From QHXW01 sp963847515 (GTDB taxonomy: Bacteria; Acidobacteriota; Terriglobia; Bryobacterales; Bryobacteraceae), in the NCBI GenBank assembly GCA_963847515.1, contig CAWKAA010000002.1:248001-312000 (forward strand): DNA of 64,000 bases. The letters are read 5' to 3'. The position numbers and the translations under genes are program-made. Positions 29,513 through 38,560 of the stretch are shown here, piece by piece; position 1 is the stretch's first letter, and each line of letters opens with the position of its first letter. The notes under the pieces were generated by a model. That model did no database searches, was not told the DNA's origin, and saw nothing but the letters and a program-made list of their open reading frames with translations.

Positions 29513-30198
29513 CTAAGCGCACAGGGATTTAACTCGTGAGGATTTGGATGCTCTCTCGTCGTATTTCGCTCTGCAGATAAGTATCGCCATCCGGGCCACC
29601 AGCAGCATCCCGATCGCGGCCGAGCCAGAATGGCCCCAGCGCGATCCACGCCGCTCGCGGCTCCGGTTACCGCGCCCGCGCCGAAAGAATACTCGAACTC
29701 AATCGACCTCTGCGCCTCGTCCCGCTCCTGCCGCCTCACCACAAGCCCGTCCGAGGGAGCCGCAAGGCAATTCACCAGGTATACGCTGACTTGCGGCAGA
29801 TGCCGATTTTCGAAACGCAACTCATGCCCGCTGCGCGCCGCGCGCAGTTTTATCCCGATCGTGCCCAATCCCTCCCGCATGGCTTCGAGGGTCGGAAACC
29901 TGCTCTCGATCAACGACAACGGCGCCGGTGCGCCATCCACTCGCAGTTCCACCTCCCGTACCACTCGGCCCACATAGGCCCGCTCTTCTGCCGAGGAAAT
30001 CCGTCCGTCGCGATCCTGGTCGATCACAGCCATCAATACCGGCAGCATGGCAACGCCGGGCGTCAACTGGATCTCCACGTCAATGCCGTCCGGCGTCACT
30101 CCGATCAGGGTGGCCTGCAGATACTCGTCCAGCCGGTGCGCGGCCGCGCCTCCAACCAGACTCAGCGCGAGCAGCGCGCTCACTCCCATTCGCCTCAT
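29513..30198 (-). pseudogene. HupE-like N-terminal protein with EF-hand-like motif, uncertain 3' frame
   Basis: The start is ATG 30198 (or 30189), 11 bases after the DUF3500 stop. A signal peptide (GVSALLALSLVGGAAA) leads into HRLDEYLQATLIGVTPDGID and LTPGVAMLPVLMAVIDQD, followed by the calcium-loop-like DQDRDGRISSAEE. The sequence matches the extracytoplasmic part of HupE/UreJ-type proteins (SVYLVNCLAA, RDEAQRSIEFEYSFG). Past about 29650 the open frame turns non-protein-like. Another frame gives a membrane helix AAIGMLLVARMAILIC, a basic tail and a TAG at 29515-29513. One or two indels are likely. The gene is probably co-transcribed with the DUF3500 gene. Confidence 0.5.
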
Positions 30199-30209
30199 CG
30201 TGACCCTAC

Positions 30210-31239
30210 TCAATGCCCCACTGACTTCTTCCCGTAATCGTTCGTCGGATCCCGGTAAATCGTATGGATGTGCATCGTCGGGTCGCCCCCAAGCGGCTGG
30301 GGCGCGTACTCGATCACCAGTGTCGGTCCCTGAATCCGGTAATACGCGGGCATCCCGTTGGTGGTCGGTCCGCTCCACGCGAACCACGTTCCGGACAGAT
30401 TCGCCTTGATCTCCGCCATGCGCACCGCCGCTGCCTGTTCGTTGACAATCCCCGCCCATTCACCCACCAGTTCCAGCAGCATCGCCTGCTGGCTCGCGTT
30501 CATCGCGGAACACTTGATGCCCTCTGGCTGGATCGTCTTTCCGTCCTGCCCCGGCCCCAGGACCAGGTCGGCCACCTTGTAATTGAGAATCGCTTGCTTT
30601 CGCTGCCCTTCGTCCAGCGCATTAATCAGCGCGAAGGCCTTGTCGTTCTCGGCTCCGAGCGGGCGCACGGTCTTGCCGTCCACCGTATACTTCGCGGGCT
30701 GTGCCGCCGTGAGGCTGGGCGTGAGAATCCCATCGAGACCCACCATGGTAATATTCAGCGCCAGATGATGGCCGCCGAACTGCAGCATCCAGGGGTCCTT
30801 CACGGAAGGCTTGCCTAGAATTGAAATGTAGAACAAGTCGCGCCCGAACATCGACCCGCGCGCCGCCGCTGGCGACTCTTAGTGCCTCGTCGCCTTCGAC
30901 GATCGCGAGCACTTTCTCATAACCGCGCTTGCTCAGCGTGGCGGCCAGCAGCCCCATCGCCGCTTTCCTCTGCGGCCCGCTCAGATCGCCCATCTTCAGG
31001 CCTGCCCGCGGCACCATCGTCGTGGGCAGGTTCGACCACTTCATCCGTTGCGCCGCGTCGTTGAACTCGAACAGCACCTTCGACCGCTGTCCCTCATCAA
31101 GCGAACTCAGGAAGCCGTTCGCGCTGGCCACTATCTTGGAAGCGACGCTCAAAGAACTCTGGGCCGGCGCTAGCCCGCAGCACAGAACGGCGGCGAGGAA
31201 ACTGCTCGCGCTTAGCCCAGAAAAGGTTGTTTTTACCAT
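30210..31239 (-). pseudogene. DUF3500 secreted protein, split by one-base frameshift
   Basis: The start at ATG 31239 has a strong AAGGAG eight bases upstream. The N-terminal part has a signal peptide (FLAAVLCCGLAPAQS), FLSSLDEGQRSKVLFEFND and KAAMGLLAATLSKRGYEKVL. Near 30860 the frame changes by one base in a GC run. The second part continues as MFGRDLFYISILGKPSVKDP, WMLQFGGHHLALNITMVG and MHIHTIYRDPTNDYG, ending at 30210. Together they make a normal-length DUF3500 protein (about 340 aa). The GGHHLALN segment is the family hallmark. Biochemical function is unknown. A sequence error is as likely as true inactivation. Confidence 0.75.
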
Positions 31240-31306
31240 GGGCGATCTCCTTAACAAAGGGTACAGCAATGCTGTCCCGGTCGGATCAGGGCGCATCCGG
31301 CACCCC

Positions 31307-31528
31307 TCATGAGCGTTGGACCGAGTTGCCGTTGCTATCTGTCTCCGTGTAAGACTCGGTGACCCAGTAATATTCTCCGTGCTGGCCTTTGTAGCGGCTT
31401 GCGGTATCGGCCGCGTAAGTCCAGAACGGAAGATAAACGCCGCCGATGCCCTCCGATTCCGCCATCCGCTTCAAGGCGCTGGGCCAAGTCTCAAAAACCG
31501 TGGGACCGGCACCGTCCGCAGACCACAA
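31307..31528 (-). pseudogene. Fragment of a conserved hypothetical zinc-ribbon/helicase-associated protein
   Basis: 73 aa with ALKRMAESEGIGGVYLPFWT and DTASRYKGQHGEYYWVTESY. The YLPFWTYDA-type segment occurs in a widespread family of larger hypothetical proteins; this is recalled rather than verified. Both the N-terminal zinc-binding part and the C-terminal half are missing here, so this is a relic. Confidence 0.45.
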
Positions 31529-31610
31529 AGAAGTGTGTTATTTTAGCGAGACACCGCCTTGTATGGAAAACTCCTCCTCTGAGACGCTGCAGTGATCGAA
31601 GGAATTTGAG

Positions 31611-31901
31611 ATGGAATCCTTGATTTACGACTCGGGCGCTTCTGTTCAACAATTGCTTGACACAGGATTTGAAATGCCGATCCATTTTGCTGCTGTGGGC
31701 ACCAATGGCTCAGTGGTTGCAGGCACCTTCCGGTTTTCGCAGGATGGTCAAGGCTTTGATTGTCAAATAACCGCTCAAAATTCGAAGCCGAAGTCCAGTC
31801 GGGTTCCCTCTCAATGCGGCGACCTCAGTAGTCGGCTCTCAACGAATCGCATGGCTAGTACGATTTGGGTTGACGAGCCCGCGCCGCGTAACTTTCTATA
31901 A
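31611..31901 (+). CDS. Small hypothetical protein
   Basis: 96 aa. AAGGA stands 7 bases before the ATG, a good ribosome site. The first 60 residues look protein-like (GFEMPIHFAAVGTNGSVVAG, RFSQDGQGFDCQITA). The tail from about residue 65 overlaps the 3' end of the convergent hydrolase gene and may be non-native. Family not recognised. Confidence 0.4.
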   Translation: MESLIYDSGASVQQLLDTGFEMPIHFAAVGTNGSVVAGTFRFSQDGQGFDCQITAQNSKPKSSRVPSQCGDLSSRLSTNRMASTIWVDEPAPRNFL

Positions 31902-32740
31902 GTTCTGCTACTGCCTCGGGCTTCTCCTCCGCGACATAGTGTGCTGCGGCTTTGACCGTGTTCCGTCATCAGATTCGTACACCCGTGTACCCGCATCGCC
32001 GCGGCAATCCGCGGCAGGAACGCCGCGAAGGCATCGTGTTCGCCGGAACCGATGACGATCGGCAAGTCCGTATGACCGCGCTGCGCGGCGAAGAACTTTT
32101 CGTTTGCAGGAAAAGCACGATAAGTCTCAAACGCCGCGCGCAAGTGATCGGGCTCGCGGTACGAGTACGCATAGTGTCCCACCTCGGCGTCGCTGAACTG
32201 CCTGAGGAAGTACCGGAAATATTCCGCTTGTCGGCCGCTTACGAGCTTCTCTGGCAGCAAGGTCTGATGAAAGCGAACGTGCCAGAACGCGGGATGACCC
32301 AGAATGTCCTGCCACGGATCGAGACCCGGAAAGGCCACGTCTAGAATCATAACGCCCCGCGCACTCCGCGGATGGCGGCGCGCAAAGGCGTACGCCACCA
32401 TTCCTCCAATGTCGTGCCCGAAAACGCAGACTTGTTCCAGGCCAAGACTGACGATGAGCTGATGAACGTCTTCGGCTAGGTTCGCTGCCTCGTAACCGGT
32501 TTCCGATGACGCCGATTCGCCCACTCCACGGAGGTCCAGCGCCACCACCGTGAACGTCTTTGCGAGGCGAGGCATAATCAGACGAAACTCGTACCAGTCT
32601 TCGGGAAATCCGTGCAACAGGATAATGGCCGGACCACTTCCGCCGCGCACGTAGTGGAGCTGCGTGCCATTCACCTGCGCAAACTTCGACTCAAATCCGC
32701 TGCCCAACTTTATCGCGAGGGTCGCGGCGCTTGGCTGCAT
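31855..32740 (-). pseudogene. Alpha/beta hydrolase (epoxide hydrolase type), C-terminal frameshift
   Basis: The frame begins at ATG 32740. Fold markers are HGFPEDWYEF (oxyanion region), VVALDLRGVGES, and the nucleophile elbow GHDIGG with Asp as nucleophile, typical of epoxide hydrolases and haloalkane dehalogenases. The acid region is GSGEHDAF. At about 31960 the frame shifts: the open frame becomes unlike the family, while the neighbouring frame gives AAAHYVAEEKPEAVAELIES and a TAG at 31857-31855. The catalytic His (AHYV) lies in that second frame, so the product as written would lack it. One base separates a dead gene from a full-length enzyme. Confidence 0.75.
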
Positions 32741-32743
32741 AGG

Positions 32744-32803
32744 TTAAGCATAGACCAGCGATGCAAGCCCGAGTATTCCCACGATCCGCAAAAGATTCGT
32801 CAT
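32744..32803 (-). CDS. 19-residue hydrophobic mini-ORF upstream of hydrolase
   Basis: MTNLLRIVGILGLASLVYA, starting at ATG 32803 after a G-rich GGGGGAAACG ribosome-site-like stretch and stopping 3 bases before the hydrolase ATG. It looks like an isolated signal peptide or a translated leader. It might equally be the remnant of a secreted protein gene. Confidence 0.3.
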   Translation of the reverse strand: MTNLLRIVGILGLASLVYA

Positions 32804-33024
32804 TTCGTTTCCCCCGCCAATGAGTCGAATGGCAGAAACCGAAATCGACAGCACTGCCCGCAAACCCGCGCTCCCGGTTCCCCTGTGCGGACCAGCATGC
32901 CGGCCAGCAATTTGCTCCACACATGCGCTATCCGGACAGAACCAGGCAGTGGAAGGGTGAACCGGCCAGAATGCCGCATTTTGGTTCGACAATGTTTTTT
33001 CGGCCGCCAACGCTGTTATTTGAT

Positions 33025-33053
33025 TTGACTGCGACCGCATCTCATACTATTCT
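33025..33053 (+). promoter_or_regulatory. Sigma-70-type promoter of second padR/ADOP module
   Basis: TTGACT (33025-33030), a 17-base spacer and TATTCT (33048-33053): spacing is ideal and both hexamers are near consensus. It lies 53 bases upstream of the PadR start. Between 32804 and 33024 no gene was found. Confidence 0.55.
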
Positions 33054-33056
33054 GGT

Positions 33057-33066
33057 CTAGGCCTAG
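33057..33066. promoter_or_regulatory. Palindrome CTAGGCCTAG at predicted transcription start
   Basis: A perfect 10-base palindrome directly downstream of the -10 element, where a repressor would block initiation. It is a likely PadR operator; its sequence differs from the site in front of the other padR gene at 16771. Confidence 0.5.
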
Positions 33067-33106
33067 CGGTATATAGCCTGAAAGGCACCGTGAACGATTT
33101 GTTCGC

Positions 33107-33448
33107 ATGAGAAAAACCGTACACCGAGACCTCTTTCCGGGTGCTCTGGAGATGATGATTCTTCAAACCCTGAGACGCCAGCCATCGCACGGCTACGCCC
33201 TCGTACAGCACATCAAACGGACTTCGCATGACCTGCTCCAGATCGAAGAAGGGTCGCTGTATCCGGCTCTCCAGCGCCTTCTCAAGGAAGGGTTGGTCAA
33301 GGCCGAGTGGGGCATCTCTTCTACAAACCGCCGCGTTCGGATTTACAAACTGACGGCGGCAGGCGCAAAACACCTGGAACTTGAGGTGTCGAGCTTTGAA
33401 CGCATGCTCGAAGGAATTACACACGTTTTGGCGCCGGGTGAATCATGA
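33107..33448 (+). CDS. PadR-family transcriptional regulator
   Basis: 113 aa. DLFPGALEMMILQTLRRQPS and HGYALVQHIKRTS open the winged helix, LLQIEEGSLYPALQRLLKEG is the recognition region and RRVRIYKLTAAGAKHLELEV the wing. The stop overlaps the permease start as ATGA, showing translational coupling with the ADOP permease. A near-consensus promoter and a palindrome lie upstream. Confidence 0.9.
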   Translation: MRKTVHRDLFPGALEMMILQTLRRQPSHGYALVQHIKRTSHDLLQIEEGSLYPALQRLLKEGLVKAEWGISSTNRRVRIYKLTAAGAKHLELEVSSFERMLEGITHVLAPGES

Positions 33449-36156
33449 ATTGGTTGAGACAATTATTTTCGCGCCGGCGGATGTATGGCGAGCTGTCGGA
33501 AGAAATTCGCGAACATCTCAGAGAAAAAACTGATGAGCTAATTGCCGGCGGGATGTCGAGAGAAGAAGCAGCCTACGCGGCGCGCAGGGAGTTTGGGAAC
33601 GTGAGTTTGGTGGAAGAAAACGGGCGGGACGTCTGGCGGTGGCTGTTGAATCGAGAACCTTTTCGCCGATGTGCGCTACGGCTTGCGGATGCTGCGGCGC
33701 AATCCCGTATTCACTACGGTTGGCTTGTTGACGATTGCGATTGGAATCGGTGCTAACGCGGCCGTTTTCAGTGTCGTGAATAGCGTATTGCTGAAACCGC
33801 TGAATTATCCGAAGCCGCAGGAACTGGTGGCGCTGCACCAGATCGCGCCGGGCGCGGCCGGGCTTGCGGATTTTCGGAATGGCCTGCTCCTCTCGCCCTC
33901 GATGTATTTTACGTACGCCGAACAAAACCGGACGTTTCAAGCGTTGGGCGTGTGGATACCCGGCACGGCCAATGTCACTGGGCTAGCCGAGCCGGAACAA
34001 GTGCGCGCGGTTAACGTGAGCGATGGCGTACTTCAGGCCCTTGCTGTTGCACCGGCACTGGGGCGTTGGTTTTCGCGAGCGGACCAGATTCCGAACGGTC
34101 CGGAAAGGGTGATGCTTGGCTATGGGTATTGGCAGCGGCGGTTCGGAGGAGATCCCGCGGCCGTTGGACGCAACGTTTTGGTCGATTCGCGGTCACGGGA
34201 AATTATCGGCGTTATGCCGCGAGGGTTTCGGTTCCTCGATGCAGATTTCGAGCTAATCGGGCCGCTGGCGTTCGACCGCGGGAAGCTAATCCTGGCGGGC
34301 TTCGGATATCACGGAGTCGCGCGGCTCAAGCCCGGGGTCGCGATTGCCCAAGCTAATGCAGACATGACGCGAATGTTGCCGATCTGGATGGACTCCTGGT
34401 CAAACGGGCCTGGAACGAATCCGCATATCTACGAGACGTGGAAAATCACGCCCACGATTCGCCCGCTCAAGCAAGAAGTGCTCGGCAACGTCAGCCAAGT
34501 GCTGTGGGTGGTGATGGCGACCATCGGCTTGGTGATGATGATTGCTTGCGCCAACGTTGCAAATCTCTTGTTGGTCCGGGTGGAGTCGCGACAGCAGGAA
34601 CTGGCGGTTCGAGCTGCACTTGGCGCCGGCTGGGCGCGCATCGTGCGGGGACTTCTCGTAGAAAGCGTGCTGCTGGGGCTGATGGGCGGAGTGCTGGGCG
34701 TTGGCTTGGCATACGCGGGCGTGCGCTTTCTGGTGGCATCGGGTCCCGCGAATCTGCCGCGCCTCAGCGAAATTTCGATCGATGCGCGGATCCTGGGATT
34801 TGCTTTGTTGCTTTCGGTGCTCTCGGGTCTGTTGTTCGGATTGATTCCTGCACTGAAATACGCCGGACAGCGGACCACGCTAGCTCTTCGGAGCGCGGGG
34901 CGAACCATCAGCGTGAGCCGGGAACGCCATCGCGCCCGCAATCTGCTTGTCGTAGGCCAGATGGCGATGGCGGCGGTGCTGCTGGTGAGCGCGGGGTTGA
35001 TGATTCGCACGTTCCAGGCGTTGCGAACCGTCGATCCAGGATTCACGGACGCGCAGCGTCTCCAGCTGATGCGGATCTCGATTCCCGATTCGCTAGTGGC
35101 GGAGCCGGAACGCGTCACGAGAATACAGAACGAAATTGCCGACAAGCTGAAGGCCATTCCGGGCGTGAAATCCGCTGGTTCCGTAAGCGAAATGCCCATG
35201 GAAGGCTTCGACTCGGACTGGGACGCCATCTACGGGCAGGACAAGACCTACTCCGACGCCGAAATTCCTCCTCTCCGGCTCTACAAGCATGTTTCCCCAG
35301 GTTTCTTGGAGACCGCGGGGACGCGCATCATTGCCGGCCGCGAACTAATCTGGACGGAAGTGTATGGCCTCAGACCCGTGGCAATGGTGTCCGAGAATCT
35401 GGCGCGCGAGATGTGGGGCACGCCATCCGGGCCATCGGAAAGCGCTTGCGCGAATTCCCAAGCATGCAGTGGCATGAGGTGATCGGCGTGGTCCAGGACG
35501 TCTGTGAGAATGGCGTGTAGGAAAAGGCGCCCGAAATCGTGTATTGGTCTTCGTTGCTCGGTGATACTCATGAGACTGCATATGCTTGGCGGACGGTGAC
35601 GTTCGCGATGCGCAGCGAGCGCGCGGGCACCCAAGGTTTCCTCAACGAGGTGCGCCAAGCGGTGTGGTCGGTGAATTCGAATTTGCCGCTGGCCTCGGTG
35701 CGGACGATGCAGGAGGTGTATGACAAATCGGTCGCGCGAACTTCGTTCACGCTCGTGATGCTCGCGATCGCGGGCGCGATGGCCATGGCGTTGGGGATGA
35801 TCGGCATCTATGGCGTGATTTCTTACACCGTGTCGCAACGCCGGCGCGAAATTGGAATCCGTTTGGCGCTCGGTGCCCAACGTGGAGACGTGCTGCAAAT
35901 AGTCCTAACGCAGGGCGCAAAGACTGCACTAGTGGGCGTGGCAATCGGAATCGCGACTGCTTTGGGGTTGACGGAGTTGATGCGGAGCCTGCTGTTTGGC
36001 GTGTCGGCGCAGGATCCGATGACATTCGCCGCCGTTGCTGCCCTGCTCATCTTAGTTGCACTTTTGGCCTCCTACATTCCCGTACGCCGCGCGATGCTCG
36101 TCGACCCACTAGTTAAATACGGGGACATTGCCAGTCCGAAACTGAGGCGCGACTAA
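33445..36156 (+). pseudogene. ADOP-type ABC permease (MacB-like), multiply broken
   Basis: The start overlaps padR (ATGA). Leader: YGELSEEIREHLREKTDELI. Near 33650 the frame shifts; the permease continues from about 33668 with VRYGLRMLRRNPVFTTVGLL and GIGANAAVFSVVNSVLLKPL, through the first FtsX domain and DPGF, to about 35430. A second one-base shift follows: the family sequence continues as AIGKRLREFPSMQWHEVIGV and reaches an in-frame TAG at 35518-35520. After that codon the same frame runs on as EKAPEIVYWSSLLG to the last FtsX domain (GVISYTVSQRRREIGIRLAL) and 36156. Two indels plus one stop codon make it a pseudogene as written; unlike the copy at 17128 no large segment is missing. Confidence 0.8.
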
Positions 36157-36198
36157 CGAGCGGTTGCCTCAGGCTAACGAACTGACGACGAAAGATCT

Positions 36199-37665
36199 CT
36201 AATGTGCGCTGGCGGGCACGGCCACTGCGCTCACGAGGCGCGGCGCCGTCCCGGGGTCCTGCGTGATTTCTATTTCACGCGGCTCCTGATGACAGTCGGG
36301 CAGCGGTGTACCCGAATAGTAGTTCAACCCATAGCGAAGGCTGCGATGCAGTTGCGCGATACAAACGCGATCGCGGATGGGTGCGACGGCCTTCCACAGC
36401 GGGCGAGCCGAGGCGGCGCGATCCACTTCGGGAAATGAACGGAGCTCGATCGCGACGGCGCCTGCGGTAATGGCCGTTGCCAGGAACGCTACCGCCGCAC
36501 CGCGATGAACGGTGGAGTCGAGAATCCACACCGCGCCGCAGGCGATGGCAGGCAGCAGCCACGTCCACTGAAACACGGGGGGAGTTGAACGCGAAATCCC
36601 GGCGGCCAGGGCCTCGGGGAGCATCGCGGCAATGGGCCCGAGGAAAACCAGCAGTGCAGCCGTAGCCACCAGCACCCAGCGAGCGCGCTTGTGTTCTGCG
36701 AGCGCGATCCCCATGAGCGCGGCCAGCGCCGGAACCAACGGCAGCACATAACTCGGCAACTTGTTCTGCGCGGCTGAGAAAAAGATAAAGCCGAAGACCG
36801 CCCAGAGCAGCAGGAATTTGCGGCGTGAATCGGAATAGAGCTCCCGTCCGGCGAGCAGTGCCAAGCCGGGAATCCAAGGGAACAGTGCGGCCACGATGAC
36901 TGGCACAAAAAACCAAAAGGGCTGACCGTGCGCAAGTACGGTAGTGGTAAAGCGCTCGACCTGATGCTCCCAGAAGAATTTCTCGATGAAAGGCTGGCCG
37001 TTGCGGAGGAAGCAAAGTACATACCAGGGCAACGCCACGACGGCGAATGCAGCAATTACCGAAGGGCGCAACCAATCCAGCAGCTGGCGGCGGCCCATCC
37101 ACGCGAGCGGCAAGGCAAGAACCAGGGGCACGAGGCCTTTGGCCAGGACGGCCAAGCCGAGCAAGGCGGCAGCCAGCGGCAACCAACGCCTCTCGCCGCG
37201 CTCGAGCCACGCAAGCGACAGCAGCATGGCCGCGGAAAACGCAGCCGACATTGGAAGATCGGTGACGCCGATATGGCTGAGGCTGAGCCATCCGGCCGAA
37301 GTCGCTAGAATTGCGGTCGAAAATCCGGCTGCCGGGTCGCCAAACTCGCGGCGTAGTAGCCAATAAAAGAAGATAAGGAATGCCACGCTGGTGAGGGCGA
37401 CCGGCAATCGTGGCGCTAGATCTTCGTTCAACCCGATGCGAAACGCAACCCCCTGCATCCAATAAAGGAGCGCAGGTTTTTCGAACCAGGCTTCACCCCA
37501 CAGCCGGGGCGTTACCCAATCGCCGGATCGCGCCATTTCACGGCTTATGGCGGCGTAGCGCGGCTCATCCGGGCCGAGCAATCCGGCGCGGGCCAAGCCG
37601 AAAAAATAGAGGAAATACGCAAGCGGCAGCGCGAGCAGCAGCGTCCGTGGCGGCAGGCGAAACAT
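36199..37665 (-). CDS. ArnT/PMT-family glycosyltransferase
   Basis: 488 aa, intact. Multi-pass membrane protein with the GT39/GT83 signature after the first helix: GLLGPDEPRYAAISREMARS (acidic DE pair) and WGEAWFEKPALLYWMQ. Then come about ten to twelve hydrophobic segments and a short C-terminal extracytoplasmic part (LHRSLRYGLNYYSG). Members transfer a sugar from a polyprenyl-phosphate carrier to lipid A or proteins on the periplasmic face. Start ATG 37665 is the first in the frame. It converges with the broken permease and has no clear operon partners. The acceptor is unknown. Confidence 0.85.
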   Translation of the reverse strand: MFRLPPRTLLLALPLAYFLYFFGLARAGLLGPDEPRYAAISREMARSGDWVTPRLWGEAWFEKPALLYWMQGVAFRIGLNEDLAPRLPVALTSVAFLIFFYWLLRREFGDPAAGFSTAILATSAGWLSLSHIGVTDLPMSAAFSAAMLLSLAWLERGERRWLPLAAALLGLAVLAKGLVPLVLALPLAWMGRRQLLDWLRPSVIAAFAVVALPWYVLCFLRNGQPFIEKFFWEHQVERFTTTVLAHGQPFWFFVPVIVAALFPWIPGLALLAGRELYSDSRRKFLLLWAVFGFIFFSAAQNKLPSYVLPLVPALAALMGIALAEHKRARWVLVATAALLVFLGPIAAMLPEALAAGISRSTPPVFQWTWLLPAIACGAVWILDSTVHRGAAVAFLATAITAGAVAIELRSFPEVDRAASARPLWKAVAPIRDRVCIAQLHRSLRYGLNYYSGTPLPDCHQEPREIEITQDPGTAPRLVSAVAVPASAH

Positions 37666-37715
37666 TCGTTCTTATCGTGGCACAGGCAGGCAGTGTCTGA
37701 AATCTGCGATTCAAT

Positions 37716-37937
37716 CTATTTCAGATGATAGCGGGGAATTCCGAATGGTGACAATGATGATTGGTTGGGACTGGATTGCGATGAGCTTGCTTTGCAAGGG
37801 TAGGAAGAGTGCATCCAAGCTGGGTTGTAAGACTCGGTTGTTTGTGATTCAACCCATTCGCTCGCAAGCTGCCCGCCCTCTGCGTGCCACGTCATTTTCA
37901 TCGGCGCCGGCGTAAGTAAGCTTCGATCGGATGGCAT
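37716..37937 (-). CDS. Small conserved hypothetical protein or fragment
   Basis: 73 aa. MKMTWHAEGGQLASEWVES and YNPAWMHSSYP, ending SPFGIPRY, resemble short hypothetical proteins seen repeatedly in Acidobacteria (recalled, not verified). Start at ATG 37937 or 37904. No function can be given. Confidence 0.4.
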   Translation of the reverse strand: MPSDRSLLTPAPMKMTWHAEGGQLASEWVESQTTESYNPAWMHSSYPCKASSSQSSPNQSSLSPFGIPRYHLK

Positions 37938-38033
37938 ACTCTCATGGTGAGCCAGGATTTGGCGGAACGCAATCGCTAGTTGTTCCTACCCACAGGCAGA
38001 AATGCCCTTCCTACTTCTATAATTGATTCAAGA

Positions 38034-38558
38034 GTGCGCATCGTCCTTATTCTCCTGGCTTCGCTAGCGTTCGCCGATGTGCGCAATTGCGCCTGCGATC
38101 CCGGCAAGCCTGAGACCATGGAAGCGCACGAGTGCGGCTTATGCCGGGCTGCGGAAAGCCAGCCCGCCGACATGGCGGTCTTCTTCCTGAAGGATAATAA
38201 TCCTCGTAAGCCGAACCGCTGGCTGGCGCTGCCGCGCGCGCATACCCATGCGCTCGGCGCGATGACGTCCGAAGCCCGCCTGGCATTGTGGACTGCGGCG
38301 ATCGAGAAAGCCAAATCGATGTGGGGCGATCAGTGGGGCCTGGCCGTCAATGGAGATGAGCGGCGTACCCAGTGCCACGCGCATATCCACATTGGCAAGC
38401 TGCTTGACGGGGTTGAAAATCCGAATTTTGTGGAAGTGGACGGGCCGGCCGGTATCTCCATCCCGGCAGATGGCGCCGGATTCTGGGTACACTCAGTGGG
38501 CAACAAGCTGCACGTGCACGCCGGTGAGCAGGTCACCGAATTCGTTTTAATGAGGTAG
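38034..38558 (+). CDS. Exported HIT-like hydrolase
   Basis: About 174 aa from GTG 38034, which places a signal peptide (RIVLILLASLAFA) at the N-terminus; the frame is open to 37980. A cysteine-rich stretch (CACDPG, ECGLC) follows. The catalytic HIT motif HAHIHIGKL is at about residue 115. Similarity is to secreted HIT-fold proteins such as CDP-diacylglycerol pyrophosphatase-like enzymes, which hydrolyse phospho-anhydride bonds. The stop lies two bases before the UxaA gene, implying one operon. The substrate is not known. Confidence 0.65.
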   Translation: MRIVLILLASLAFADVRNCACDPGKPETMEAHECGLCRAAESQPADMAVFFLKDNNPRKPNRWLALPRAHTHALGAMTSEARLALWTAAIEKAKSMWGDQWGLAVNGDERRTQCHAHIHIGKLLDGVENPNFVEVDGPAGISIPADGAGFWVHSVGNKLHVHAGEQVTEFVLMR

Positions 38559-38560
38559 AC

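Noticed and set aside
34438..35520. Long plus-strand frame overlapping the second ADOP permease
   Set aside because: Most of it is an out-of-frame shadow of the permease; only the last 30 codons are real permease sequence after a frameshift, and they are included in the pseudogene.
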